From NCBI GenBank assembly GCA_022701365.1, contig JAKUHH010000143.1:1-64000 (forward strand): a DNA stretch of 64,000 nt. The letters run 5' to 3'. This document shows, in pieces, positions 11,160 to 23,219 of the stretch (position 1 is its first letter; every line of letters begins with the position of its first letter). The stretch comes from Mycocentrospora acerina (taxonomy: Eukaryota > Ascomycota > Dothideomycetes > Pleosporales). The notes below the pieces were generated by a model. That model was not told the DNA's origin. It did not search any database and saw nothing but the letters and a program-made list of their open reading frames with translations. A program made the translations under genes and the position numbers.

Positions 11160-12152
11160 TTCCTCTCGACAATAGACAGAGCAAGTTAGCGCTGGGCGAA
11201 CTTGCTCTCCCTCCAATTTTTTGATGGTGAGTCGCACCACATCTGTGGACTTCAACTTTTTGATGTGAAGGAAAAGATCTATAATTCTCGAAGCGGTAAT
11301 CGTCATCATGTTGTTTTGAGCTTGTTGTAGCAATGGGTTTGAACGTGTAGTGCGTATGATATCAGAACTATCTGGAACCAAAATCAGGCTACTTACAACG
11401 GACCTAAAAACGACGCGACCATGAAAAAGGTTTACGCTGTACTATAACCTACGTTCGATGCGGTACATTGATTGCATATGAGCTTCTTCTCTTGCAAGGC
11501 GTTAAAAGACAGTTCTGACAAGGATCTTCGCCGACTTTCCTAAAGGCTCTGAGTACGTTTCCCGTCCTTCTTGACGGCAAAGATCCACTCTACTGTAAAC
11601 AAATCATCCATTAATGCTTAATCAGGATTTCTTCAATTTTATAGTAATTACTCTCTCTTCAGATTGTAAACCATTCCAAGCGACGAGTGGCCAAACGCAT
11701 CTAATCTGACATTAGTTGGAACTTTCTATTTGATTGTTCTATCTAACTTCATTAACCATGTTCTGGATGTTTATCTGCCTTTGTGACCAAACTTGTCTAT
11801 AAGATCTAACGACATATAACCCTTGGCTTGTCAGATCGTCTATGTTGAGTGTGTGGATACACAGAGACACATGCGAACGACGTCGGCAAGGGAGGATAGC
11901 ATCCAAGCTTTCCGCAAGACGCATTTGGACAAAATACCTGGCTTCGCAGCACGGGAATTAAACGTCTCTCTGCTGCCTATCCTGAAGCGACGGTACGTAA
12001 ATTTTCAGATTAAAGGTGAAATCTGGAACAGCCAAGGCCTGAAGCTAAAAACCACGATGATCACTTGGCTGATTGGGAGCTCTGAGAGACATCACGAACA
12101 TAGTCCTTAGAATGCGGCTGCCATTTCCGGTCTCGGCCTCTATGCCACTCAT
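11160..12152. other. Region of weak coding potential, no gene assigned
   Basis: Short open frames occur at 11031-11381 (minus, 116 codons) and 11823-12110 (plus, 95 codons). Both have plausible amino-acid composition, but neither has a recognisable domain or splice partner. They may be remains of genes next to the RIP-affected block that begins near 12.5 kb. Confidence 0.3.
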
Positions 12153-12515
12153 CTAATTTGTCTCCTTAGATACACTGTGTACACTTCGCGTACCGAATGA
12201 CGAGAAGTTGAGCAATCTGTCCCGGATTTTAGTTGTTCTGGTGAAAACTGGGCAAAGCCGGAGCTTTCGACTTTGGCCATATTTGGAGATATAGTCTTCG
12301 GAGAACTGCAGACGCTGCTTCAGCGCTGATATATCGTTTCCAAAGAGGACCAGTTTCGTTCCATGAACTTGAAGAACTCGTACCTCAGCAATGTCCTCAA
12401 CTAAATCGCGCAGGGGATCTAAGTAACGTTGACGCTCTCTGTACCCACGCTCTTTATTGTAAAGAAATCCTCTAAGGGTAACGTCCAGCTTGGCTACATT
12501 AAACGCTGAGAGGCT
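12153..12515 (-). pseudogene. Unrecognised 120-codon gene fragment lacking a start
   Basis: The minus strand is open from a TAA at 12516-12518 to the TAG at 12153-12155 with no ATG. The product has natural composition, for example GFLYNKERGYRERQRYLDP and KQRLQFSEDYISKYGQ: charged helices of a cytosolic fungal protein. It stops exactly where sequence turns AT-rich and RIP-like (12.52 kb onward), so the 5' part of the gene has probably been lost to repeat insertion or mutation. No family recognised. Confidence 0.45.
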
Positions 12516-13202
12516 TTAAAAGAGTTAATTTCGCACTAGGTATAACACAAAAAGGGTGAAGAGCAGCATAGCCAGGAGAAATTGTACGCTTTAAAGGTAG
12601 AAAAGTCTTAGGCAGCTAACAGAGAAGGTAGAACTGATAGTTAACCTAATTTAAGAGGAGTAAGGAGCTTTATAGAGTTTGCAGGCTTACGTAATGTTGC
12701 ATGTGATGCAACAACTAAACTAACTAACAAAGGTCTGTACTTAAAGCTTTATAACCCTGCGCTAGATGTCTAGGATATATGCAAACTGCTGTACTGTAGG
12801 CTTCTGCAGCCTCTATCCTACTAATATGAAATTTGTAGCTAACATTCTAGATCAGACACAGCTAATAGGCGCAACAGAATACTTAGACTTACACAGCTGT
12901 TAAGACGCATACATCTAGACAAGCGCACTGTTTATTTTACTGTAAATCTGTGTAATACAATTAGCTGCTCCTTGTCGTTTCTCTGTTTAGCTGATTACAA
13001 TAAGAGCAGACATTTTATGATGATTAGTCAGATTAATTAACTGCTTATAATCTATACGTTTACAATTTGCAGCACTTAGGATTTCAAATCAAATATAAAT
13101 AACTGAGAGTTGCAACAAACGTCTACCTCTATGCTCTTTACTACGTGCCTTAACCTCATAACCACTTTTAATTCATAGGAACGCGACTTCTTAAGCTAAA
13201 AG
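12516..13202. other. AT-rich, RIP-like sequence without a gene
   Basis: TA-rich, stop-rich sequence with no open frame of note. It joins the gene fragment on its left to the TIR element on its right. Repeat origin is likely but no element end was identified. Confidence 0.45.
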
Positions 13203-14274
13203 TGTCAGCCTGCATGTGTGAGAACACGTGTGCAGGCACGTGAGTAGTCAACTCCTATATAGTCTATGAGTCCTCTCCTCCTAATAATATAAATATTAAG
13301 TCCTAATTGTTTACATAGAATGTTAAAATATATAAAATCTTTTATATTTTAGTTATAAATTGGCTTTTTGATGTATTATCTGTGATTCTATTATTAAAAA
13401 GTTTTAAAGTTATGGATTCACTAATACTCACTACATACAATATTTAGCATAATATAACACTCATCTATAATAATTTATTTTTAGCAGCCAAAGCATCTAT
13501 GCATATGAGGAAAGTTTTGAAAAGGTTTATTTAACAAAGTATCTAAAGTAACAAATATAATAGTACTAAAACTTCTTAAAGGTGTCATAGAAGTCTATGT
13601 AATATAGCTTACGCTAGATTGTGTTTATCTATTAGCTAAGGCATATTAAAGTTTTATAAGAGACATAATAGTAATAGTAAGATTAATCTAGATATTTCTA
13701 GATTGTGCATTGTAATTTCTGTAATAGGGTTAAAAAGAGTTATAAATAAGTCTTTGTAGTATTTCTGTTATATAAAATAGAATATAGCCTCTTATCTTGC
13801 AGAAAGTACAGTGCAATTAGACGTCGCGTAAATGGAACATAGTCTATGTTCTTTTCCCAATAGATGTTAGGATAACAGTTACTCAAGTAAGTGCGAAGTC
13901 ACTGCGTAGTGACATAACTATGATATACTGCTATAGCTTAAGCTGATATTGCTGTTGTCGCTACAGTCTTTAACAAACATGAGAAATTTGTAAATGAATC
14001 AATACTTAGGCTAATCAATAGACTAAATAATAGATAGACAGATAGCTGTAACTAGGTGTTGCTACCATCCATAGGAAAAGGTTAGAAAAGGTAGACAAGT
14101 TTTGTTAATTGCTAAAGCAGTCCGGGCTTGTAAATGTAAGGGAACAATTAGGAGGAACTTGTTGTATTATAAGGAGTGTAGGACTTAAAGACTAAATAGC
14201 ATTTAAGTGCTCACGTGCTTGCACACTTGCCTGCATATGTGTTCAAACACGTGCTTACATAATGCAGGCTGACA
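13203..14274. mobile_element. TIR element, copy A (about 1.07 kb, non-autonomous)
   Basis: The left end TGTCAGCCTGCA is matched in reverse complement by TGCAGGCTGACA at the right end (14263-14274). Homology continues inward for roughly 70 bp as GCACGTG-containing subterminal repeats and an AGTC(x)nAGTCCT block. The interior is AT-rich and has no transposase frame. Copy B at 26043-27991 shares both ends and internal stretches (for example GGAACAAT(T/C)AGGAGGAACTTG). The target duplication is unresolved, so the superfamily is open; subterminal repeats of this sort are seen in hAT and Mutator-like elements. Confidence 0.75.
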
Positions 14275-14839
14275 GTAAGACAGATCGAGAGATTTCTAAA
14301 AAGTGCAGTAAAAAATTGGTAATATTCGTAATAAATTAGTTTATCAAAATTTAACTCAAAAAAAAGTTTTCATTCTACCTAATTTGATAGCTTAAAACAA
14401 TATAACATAGAAAAAAAAGGGAGTGGTTTTGTGCTGTGCTATATAGAGAAGGATCATATGCTGTGCCACGTAGCATGAAACACTAGGCATTGCACAGTGT
14501 GTTGAGAAGAAGGACACAACTCGCATAGGTATAAGAAAGATACTATAGAGAGCAGCATGTAATTTGATACCTCCTGTACCATAGTAACTTATTATAGTGA
14601 TTAGTTTTCATTGTTTTTAAGTCGACAACTTCGTTTAGTGCGCCGTTCGCTTGTGTGCGCCTTTCGCATGTAGATGACGTTAATCTAGTCGATTTTCAAT
14701 CTAGTTTCAATCAAGCTGCCCTAAAACACCAACAATCAAGTCACGATCAAGCAACGACAACGTCTACAACAAGCAATCCAATCAACGAGCCTAGGATCGA
14801 TTAATTTGCCTTTTGCGGACTATGCCTGTTTCCTGTTTG
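14275..14839. other. AT-rich intergenic flank
   Basis: Contains several A-tracts and, from about 14600, more balanced sequence leading to the 3' end of the broken gene at 14840. No gene or element end recognised. Confidence 0.35.
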
Positions 14840-16183
14840 CTATTTTGACTCCCAATAGTTGTGATTGTGATCCTCCCTGTCGACCTCGAGATCTTCCTGT
14901 TCAGCGTCGTTACCCCAGGTTTCGTCATCGCAGTACCCCATTTCTTTTCTCAAAGCCCTTATTTCTATCATCATTGCTCTCCTTTGATTTTGCAACCTAT
15001 CATAGTTTTCATTAGAGCCATAACTATCATCAGAATTATATCCATAGTCTTCTTCCGTCCAATGCATCGATTTCCAGTTCATTGTGCGCTGCCAGATGCC
15101 GTGGTAGAGTTTTTGATCAAATCCCGCGTTGCAAGTCGTTTGCAGCATTGGATCCAAGTTAATCTTCTCGACGTACTCTGGATCCCAATTGTCGTATCTG
15201 TACCATGGTCGTAAACCCTGGTTGGCGTATCGCGAGTCTGATCGACCCGCAACCGCCTTTTCTCGACCTTCCGGTTTGCAATTCTCGCAGTCACACCATA
15301 GTCCCCTTCTTTTGACCTTTCTAACATGTTGATACATCTTATTACGGTCTAGGTACTGCACCAGATCGACCAGGTGGTGCTGCGTGCATCGGGGAGCATC
15401 GTCCCAGTGTTTGTATCGAGCCTTGCGAGCGACGATAAGATCGTCGATCCATTGGCAGAATTAGCCCATTGGCTCTCTGAACAGCGTGTCCCACTCTTTG
15501 AGGAACCTATGAAAGCCCTTTACCGCCGAGTCGGTGGATACATTGTCATTTCCAACGTCGATGAGCATACGCTCAGAAACGAGGATACACGACCCAGGCC
15601 ACACCCCGACGTTACAAGCATCATAACCTCGTCTTCGGTAAAATTCTTCTTCAACGCACAAAATGAGGGTGCCGATCTTCTTAAGATTTTCATCTTCGCT
15701 GAATGAGAAGAACTGTGCCTTCAATCTCAGAATGTGCGACCAGGCGAAGTACTGGGCGAATTTGTAGCAAGTGTATTGCTTGAGATCCTGAAGGCCTTCC
15801 TTGGACTCTAGATGCGCTTTGCTGATTGGATACTGACACAGCTCGTAGAGTCGAGCTTGCAGCTCGTAGGCGGCAACCAACAGAGGCTGCCCATACTCGT
15901 AGATCAACGCTTCCATCTCTTTCTTCTCCAGCCGCTCCTCCCTCAAGAGTGCAAATTTGTTGGTCAATTGCTGAGAATAGTTGTCCTAATTTATGGCTGC
16001 TTTCTCAGCTTTTTCTTGCAGCTCCTTGGTTGCTTCTCGAGCATCTTTCTGCAGCTTTTCGGTTGCCTTATTAGATTCATGCTGCAGCTTGATGTTCGAG
16101 AAGTGATTGGCAATCGCAATGGCGACAGTGCCAAGTAAAGAGATGATAGCGAAGACAATAGAGACAGCCGTTGCAGCGTCCAT
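14840..16183 (-). pseudogene. Membrane-anchored coiled-coil protein gene broken by two nonsense codons (447 codons)
   Basis: One uninterrupted minus-strand frame of 448 codons starts at 16183 (MDAATAVSIV) and ends at 14840, but contains TAG at 15986-15988 and TAA at 15461-15463. Both are one C-to-T change from Gln codons. Residues 6-27 form a transmembrane segment, about 32-64 a Lys/Glu/Ala coiled coil, and the rest a soluble domain with EYGQPLLVAAYELQARLY and, near the C-terminus, a CDCENC motif and a very acidic tail. The layout (N-terminal anchor, coiled coil, 'PLLVAAYELQARLYEL' domain) resembles uncharacterised fungal proteins; function unknown. No frameshift has accumulated, so loss is recent or the stops are conditional. 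Confidence 0.75.
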
Positions 16184-16703
16184 AATGCCGGTTTTAGAGA
16201 AGGACTTCTTTTAGCAACGCACCGCGACGCTTCGGGCACGATCGAGTAGTAACGAAATATTGGGACTGGCGCACTATTCAGCGTCTTATATGCATCTTCA
16301 TTCTTTAGCTCTGCAATCTTGCGCTAACCAGCTAGCAAGAGTCTATATAGCCTAGGCATCTATCGTTGCTTTTTGGCGAAACAAGCGTATAGAGATATTT
16401 ATCGCCACAACGCCAACAGCTGTAGACACCCGCGAGCTTGCTACGTAGTCTGCTATAAGCAATTCTCCTGCAAGCATTTATACAAATCAGCGTACAGCCG
16501 CAGAAGTATATCACATCTCCTAGTCTACGCCATCCACAACGAGCTCGTTTAGCCATGCAAATAACTAGACACCTTAGGTAGAGCTAACCTTACGCTAGTG
16601 ATACCGTGCTGGACTGGCCTATGCGCTCGGACAGCTCAATGTGTGTTCAGCCTCACCACCACCATCCCCAACATCATCTTTGACAGCCCATAACACCACC
16701 AAA
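16184..16703. other. Intergenic region upstream of the pogo remnant
   Basis: Holds the promoter side of the broken gene at 16183. The short minus-strand frame at 16332-16556 looks random. No other feature. Confidence 0.35.
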
Positions 16704-16925
16704 ATGGGTCCAATAGACGCCACGCTTGCTGCTATCAATGCTCTAGAGTCTAGAGAAAAACTTGTATAGGCCCATATTGCTTAGAAATTTGGTATCAAGC
16801 GGGGATTGCCAGCCTAGCGGCATCAGCGCGAAACAGTGTTAAGATCCTGCTCTGTTCTTGATCTTAGTGATGAAAGGACCTCTGATGCTATAACTATTAT
16901 AAACGGGGTTAACGTTGGTTCTCAG
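16704..16925 (+). pseudogene. N-terminal remnant of a pogo/Fot1-type transposase
   Basis: From the ATG at 16704 the frame reads MGPIDATLAAINALESREKL, then after TAG codons a KFGIKRG...RHQ pattern. This matches the start of fungal pogo/Fot1 transposases: a short DAI..I..LEPGEK-like segment, then the first helix-turn-helix K(Y/F)GV.R.TL.RRH. Stops occur where Tyr/Arg/Lys-type codons are expected. Only the DNA-binding N-terminus is recognisable and the DDE domain is missing. A second, longer pogo copy lies at 38173-47940. Confidence 0.65.
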
Positions 16926-18011
16926 GGATAGAGTATGTTCAGGTAAACAAGGATGGTTCAATACACGTATTAATGATAGACTGTAGCAGAGAGTGAGAAG
17001 CTATAAGTGGATTAATTGACGAGGTTAAACATAACAAGATAGGGTAGTGTTTCTTCAAAATATATATTTAATAAAATGTAACAGTAATCTCCTTAATCAC
17101 AGTAATCTCAGAGATTACGTAGAGCATGGAAAGCGCGGTGTTCTGCTGCTCTCTGTGCTCTGTTGAGATTAACAGATCAGGCAGAGCGTTCTACTCTGTA
17201 GCTTAAGGCTCGCTGTTGACAATCACGTGACTCGAAACCTCGCCTATCTTCTCTTGATACATATACTCGTCCATAGACCATCTGATAGTTGCTTCAATCA
17301 ATCATTATTAGACATTTACCACTTACAAAACCTGCTAGGTTTCAAACTCGCTGGAGAAATCACCCTTTGTCCGGGGACTGAGTATTTTTTTTTCTTCATT
17401 TATATTGTATTGATCTATCTAGCTAGCTAGACTAAATACAATAATGCCTACGCAGATGCTAGTCTTTGAGGCGCTGTTTTTCCTCCTAAGCTAAGCTCTT
17501 TTTTCTAGAGCCCTAGAAGCCTAGTAAAACAGTAGTAGTGCTCTCACTACGTGGCTTGCTAATAATAGAGTATTCTAGAGCAGGTCTATTTCGTTATAGT
17601 AGGCCTTTAGGTGAAAGCTCCTGCATAAATGCTTTTCTAAAGCTAGAGGCAAAGATAATAAGGAGCATATTTTAGAAACTGCAACGTTTTAAAAATATTA
17701 AAGTACTTACTTCAATAATGCAACTTCTATAAACAAGAGAAAATATAATTGCAAAAAGAGATAGGCAGGCTTACAGTAGCTGCTATCTTTTATACGAAAG
17801 CAGAGTAGGCAGCTACGCTAAAGTTTTTGCAAAAAAACAGAGAAAGTAATAGTAACATAGCTACTTGATGCAAAAGCCTTAACCTAAAGGACAGCTGTAA
17901 AAAATAAACCTTGTTTTAATTTTAAGATAGTTAAAGTTTATGTAAGTATAATTTTTGTTACTTTACAAAATAGCTGATCTTTGTACTGCCATAGCGAGAA
18001 GGTTTACACAT
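16926..18011. other. RIP-like repeat sequence, no gene
   Basis: TA-rich sequence with many stops. Possible LTR-like words (TGTTGAGATTAAC...) near 17162-17350 could not be closed into an element. The open frame 17227-17430 is hydrophobic low-complexity and not credible. Confidence 0.4.
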
Positions 18012-18026
18012 TGCAGGCTGACAGTT
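18012..18026. repeat. Isolated TIR end of the copy A/B family
   Basis: TTGCAGGCTGACAGT matches the right terminal repeat of the 13203-14274 element. The expected subterminal repeats are not seen to its left, so this is a diverged relative or a truncated end. Confidence 0.45.
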
Positions 18027-18797
18027 TACTTAAAGTTTAAGCAGTCTAAATGCTTCACTTAAATGTTTTAGTGTTTAAAAATTGTATTTTAGAGGGTCTT
18101 TAAAACCTAAACAAATCTAGCAACCCTAACACAATACCTACTTTCGCTTAATTTAGGCCTTGAATCGCGCCTTATATTAGTGAAGGCTTCCTAACACTCT
18201 CATGTCGCGTCTACCAGGGTCAATTTTCCGGGTCTAAGCTAAGCGATCCCCACGCTTTTGTGGGAGTTTGGGTCACACCTAGCGCTCCTTCCCAGCGGCT
18301 TTCAGGGTCCACCGCCGTCGAGGTATTTAGTCTCTGCCTTGCTCCCAGTATAAGGCAAGGACTAAAGTCAACGCTTCTCGCCTCTTGAAACTAGCAGTGC
18401 AATGTTAACGCTCAACAAGGGGACGATGTTGCGAAGTGGAAGTCCGAGTGTACCAATCAGCAAGAAGTGCCATGATAGCACATCGTCGCAGCCACGATGA
18501 GGGGTCCAACGCTAGGCTCAGCCCCGCTACGATACCGATAGGACGAATCACAGTGCATGCAAGGCACGCATCCTCACTTCCACGAATACGAAGGCGGCAA
18601 GAAATAGTAAGCAGAAGTGGGTGGAGTCCTGCGGTGTTCCTGTCAGCATCAAACACTCGAAACCACTTTCTTCATATTAGCAAGCTCCAGACACTCAACC
18701 AAACACCACAATTGAATGAAGGTGACGTCGACAGCTCTTATAGATTTGTCAACCCACAAGTGGGTAGAGATTCCTCTCTTCTAATAAGATTACCCAC
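18027..18797. other. Intergenic region upstream of the GST gene
   Basis: Moderate GC sequence. A hairpin CCTTGCTCCCAGTATAAGGCAAGG lies near 18337-18360. Two overlapping open frames on opposite strands (18405-18656 and 18436-18801) are mutual shadows without features. Confidence 0.35.
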
Positions 18798-19682
18798 ATG
18801 AACTTGGGATTTACAAACTACCTCAGATTCGCGTCGAGACGTCTGCTACACACCACAAAGATGCCAGCCTTCGTTCTCCACGGCTCTCGTACCTCAACGA
18901 ACACCATGCGTGTCCGCTTGACTCTCGCCGAAGGAAACATCACCGACTACGAATTCGTCCCCCTCAATCTCCTCAAGGGAGAACAAAAGGTAAGCCGCCA
19001 TTCCTTCTTGCAAGCAATGCTACTCCCCAAGTTTGCAGAAAGTTATATGGTTTGAAGCTACAAAGATCCCAGCTGGGTCATCAGATCACCAATTCTTTGA
19101 CCTGCACAGCTCGACTGACGCAGTAACATCTAGTCTAAAGAGCATAAGAAGCGCCACCCTTGGGGCAAAGTGCCCACCATCACTTTTCCCGACGGCTTCA
19201 CGCTCCACGAGAGCCGTGCCATCTGCAAATACCTCGCGACCAAGTACTCCATCCCGCTTCTCCCGCCGAGCTCCGACGCCGAAGCCACGGCGCGCTTCGA
19301 TGAAGCGCAGTGTGTTGAGATGTTCTACTTCGCCGACCCTGTGCAGAAGCTCGCCTTTGAGAAGTTCGTCAAGAAATTCATGACTGGCGGTACGCCCGAC
19401 GAAAAGGTCGTTGCCGACTCGCTGCAGGTGCTAGAGACGTACTTTGACACCACCGAGAATCTACTGCAGAAGAGAAGCTACATGGCCGGCGAAAGCTACA
19501 CTCTGATCGACCTCTACTACATCCCGCTGATACTGAGACTTTTCGCAGTTGGGCACGGCGATTTGATCACCAGTCACAAGGGTGTCAACGCCTGGTATGA
19601 CCGCTGCGTGAGTCGGCCAGCGATCCAGAGGATGCTGGCCGCTGACAAGGAGGCTGCGGCATTTGAGGATGAAAAGAAGTAA
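18798..19682 (+). CDS. Glutathione S-transferase (225 aa; 246 aa from the upstream start)
   Basis: Exon 1 ends at 18989; a 144-bp intron (18990-19133, GTAAGC...CTAG) follows; exon 2 is 19134-19682. The spliced frame gives a thioredoxin-fold N-terminal domain (VLHGSRTSTNTMRVRLTLAE, then KRHPWGKVPTITF and the DG...HESRAICKYLA glutathione-site motif) and an all-helical C-terminal domain, with the normal GST length. It conjugates or transfers glutathione to electrophiles, or reduces peroxides, in the cytosol. The usual start is the ATG at 18861 (MPAF). An in-frame ATG at 18798 adds an Arg-rich, acid-free 21-residue leader (RFASRRLLHTTK) that looks like a mitochondrial presequence. The phi/URE2-like class assignment is tentative. 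Confidence 0.92.
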
Positions 19683-22499
19683 AATGATAGGCAGTATTAC
19701 TTGAGAGATCAAGGGTACTGGCAGGAGCGAGGATGATCAGGAAAAAGCTCAGTGAAGCACGATGTTTTACAGGGGCGGTAGACAGGACACTTGTTATAGC
19801 AGCCCCAGACTCAAGCATACAGATAGAAACACATTATCTGATACCTGATTAACAAGTTAAACTTAGTGATTTGCTCAATTCAGCTACTTAAATTTAGTAA
19901 GCTTTAGACTGTTTTATAGTATCCCGTTTCGCGAAAATAACCTAAAGGCGTGAGAAAAGTTATGTGTAGCACGAACTTAGGATAACTAAAGAACGCGATG
20001 TTCTACATAACAGCAGTAATTGTAGTCTTACAATCGTGGATAATACGACGTCCAAAGCCTCACCCACAACTTTATGCTCTTTGAAGTCGACGATACGAAT
20101 GCCTACATGACCGGGGCAACAGCGCATTGAGTCGCTCTTGGAGGAGGTTAAATCTACAGAAAGATTATTTTCACCTAGAATTGTTTATAATAGGTTGGTT
20201 AGTTCTGATTATTCTCACAGGGCACAGAGATTAACAGGAAGTAAAAGGATAAGGGTAAGTACCAGCTACACTCCAACTCTAAGGCAGATTACCAACACAA
20301 AGCAAGAGCTTGATATACACCTTTGTGAACGCGCTGAGTTAAAGAAAAAGGCAAATAACAGACTAACAAAGTATTTAAGAGCAACTTGGATATTTCTTGA
20401 TAACTTAGAATATAATTAAATTTCTTCTTAATCTGCTGCTGATCTGCGCACAAGTGACGTCTGGACAGCCGGGAAGAGGGTCAGAGATCACGACAATGCG
20501 GCACCGTAACGGCATGCAACAGGACTAGAGCATCTACGTCACAGATGTGCAGATAATAAAATTAGCCCGTTATCGCAACTTGCAGTCACAATAGAACAAA
20601 CCAAAGATTATGCCACGTTTTTTGCCGCCGCGGCTGGGGCAGGTCATAGTTGTGAATCTAGCGTTTCTGCATCCGTTTCAGAAGTACTCACAACAAAAGT
20701 GTTTAATCGTAGCTGCAGCAACTACATGTAGGCAAACAAGCGCGGCCTGTAGGAGAAAAATCATCTAACGCGAGCATTAGGGCACGAGACGAGCAAAAGG
20801 TTTAGCGTGAAGCTGCACACACTTGACTGCCAGCACACCGCTATAGGCATTGGCTAGGTTGTCGTGGGCGAAACATTCAGCATGGGCTGTCAGGACGACG
20901 TTAGGGAAGTGGAAGAGGCCGAAGTTGACAATGATGATGAAGACGTGCTGGAGCTGTAGAACGCGCGGAGGATGGCAATGGGCGTGAGTAACTACAGAGC
21001 TGATGAGCAGCTACATAGACGCAACGGCGGTAGGGTGCGAGGACCTGGAGTCCATGGGTTGCAACTGGTGCGAAAAAGGAACGAGCGTGATGGAGAGACT
21101 GTAAAAGAAGTCAGGGGCATAGTGGGAGCAGGTAGAGGTGTTTTTCGACGAGCTACGCCGGGGATGCGTATTGAGTTGTATAATGGATAAAGATGGCAGC
21201 AAAGCGAGGCGTTAGCACCGCACGATACACTGCGAGATATAGAGGGGGGGTGTTAGAGGGAAATTACAGACAGGACTGTTAGGAACAACTGGCGCAGGTT
21301 CTGAACTAGTCAGAAGTACTGCGCGACGGGGAAGGAGAAGGAGAAGAGGTGTTGATGGCTGAACGTGGTGGTCCCGTTCGCGGACAAGAAAGCAGACCGT
21401 GATTCACTAACATTGGCCGTATATAGCATTATCTTAATTTAATAAACAAAATAAAAGGCTTACGTTTAAGCACATAGCACATAGATTTCATAAACAGCAA
21501 CAGCAGTAGAGAGCCGAGTTTTATCACAAATTTAATCAGTCCATTATGTACATTAGACGATACTCAACGCTAAAATAAAGCAGACCTAAAAGAAAAGTTA
21601 TCAATCTAAGATTTTAGCATTGCAGACTCACATCAAATGACTGCGCAGCTACAGAGAATCGATGCACTATGACAGGATCAAGTTGGATGCCCTTGAACTA
21701 TCGCTGGGTCAGTATGCTCTTCGCGCTCGCTCGCGATTTTAAACTCCTCTTGCATATCATAATTAGTTGTGCGCAAGCAGAGTGCCTTTAAAAAGCGTGC
21801 ATGGGATCTGTGAGTTAATTCTGCCAAGTCACCTGATCTTTGCTACGTTGTCAAACTTAGGCCATTGTGGTTAAAAGCACATCCTCTGCCACCCTAACAA
21901 GACATTTAGCGACACAAGAGTTTGCACGTAGAGCAGAAAAAGGGTCGCTAGGCGGAGATAGTAACTGCGATAAAGGCGGCGATGAATAGAGTGTGGCAGC
22001 TAAGCCACCAACACTACATTTCTGTCTTGTTGGCGTGTTAGCTTCTGGCGTTGCACTAGTTAGGAGCACATTGGCGTTCTGGCAAAACATGTGTCATGCA
22101 GAGACCGTTGCATTGAGTGTACTTGGAAGTTATTTACTTAGTTGCTTGGCATTTTCTACAGTGCTGAGAATTGTATGAGTGAGCGAGTCGTTTCTTAACA
22201 CAAAATAGGCAGGCTAAGCTGTTCTGATGCGCTTCTGATATTTTTGTGTGTTTTGTACTAAACTATAAATTTCAACTAATTATTCCCTCCTTATTAAAAT
22301 CTCTTTTTTGTGGTGCTTATTAATGACGCTTAAGAGGTTTCTTACCCTTAACATAACGAATTGGAAAATTGGCGCCTATTTCAGTCAATTTCACTTCTAG
22401 ATCTTGAACTAGAGAGTCTAGTCTCTTATCTGAAAGTGGCTTGACAGAAGGATCTAGTCCTTTGACTGTTAGCACTTATCTTTATTCCCTAAGGATCCT
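19683..22499. other. Long gene-poor stretch
   Basis: Mixed GC and AT patches without a supported gene. Open frames at 20138-20419 (basic, 93 codons), 20972-21190, 21857-22178 (both strands) and a minus-strand stretch at about 22320-22475 (reads GLDPSVKPLSDKRLDSLVQ) could be worn gene or transposon pieces, but none has a recognised domain. A G8 run occurs at about 21245. Confidence 0.35.
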
Positions 22500-23219
22500 C
22501 TACTTACCCTTTGCACCTGCTGCAAAGGGTTTAGCGATTATTAAATACGCCTGTATTCTTGATCTCCCTAGTTCTGGATCTAGGTTCCTCTTTCTAACAG
22601 CCCGCATTGAGGTGCGCTCTTGCACCTCTTCCAGTCCTGCTTCTTCTAACCATGACTCGAATTTAGTCGGCTCTAGAGAATTAACCCTAGACGACCGGCA
22701 GACTGCCTGGACGTACGCCCACATTTCATGATATTGAGGGTTCTCTGCTTCTGTCTTAGGGCATACGCGGTCGCAGTCTCCGATCTGGATCTATCTGCCA
22801 GGCTTGAGAGACTTAATGTGCTCGTTGACGACAGTGCGCTGTGCAGCGGTAGAACCTGCGGCGATTAAAATCATCCAAAGATTGACGAGGTTGAAGTTAT
22901 TGTCTTAGGTCTTTAGGGTGGACTCCTTGACATCTTTCTACAGATGAGTGATATTCTCTATAGCAGTGGTGGGGAAGTACGAAATATTAATATCTGGTCC
23001 TAAGAACGTATGCTCGCCTTTAGGCGACGTAAGTATTGATGATCGGACCTTATGCATCCAAAAACTATCTGCTGTCCTGATATTAAGCACAGCTTGTAGT
23101 TTGCTAGAAAGTTTGACTAGTACAAAGACAAGAGTACTTTTGTCTGCTTGCTTAAAGCTGAGGTGGAACATGGTCAAACGGCCTATGTTACTGCTGACGT
23201 CTTGATCCTTCACGTGCAT
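22500..23219 (-). pseudogene. Dead SAM-dependent methyltransferase
   Basis: Minus-strand translation gives the order expected of fungal LaeA/UMTA-type methyltransferases: a motif I-like region, GEHTFLGPDINISYFPT, ENITHL, FNLVNLWMILIAAGS, then VVNEHIKSLKPG, IQIGDCDRV and a C-terminal FESWLEEAGLEEVQE. TAG/TAA codons interrupt it at about 22898, 22939 and 22786. The last reads GR-stop where this family has GGW, that is TGG to TAG plus GGA to AGA. These are G-to-A changes, typical of RIP on the other strand. The glycine-rich SAM loop is also degraded. It is therefore non-functional; the original substrate is unknown. Confidence 0.75.

Noticed and set aside
18405..18801. Overlapping frames on both strands upstream of the GST gene
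   Set aside because: Mutual shadows in GC-rich sequence with no features.
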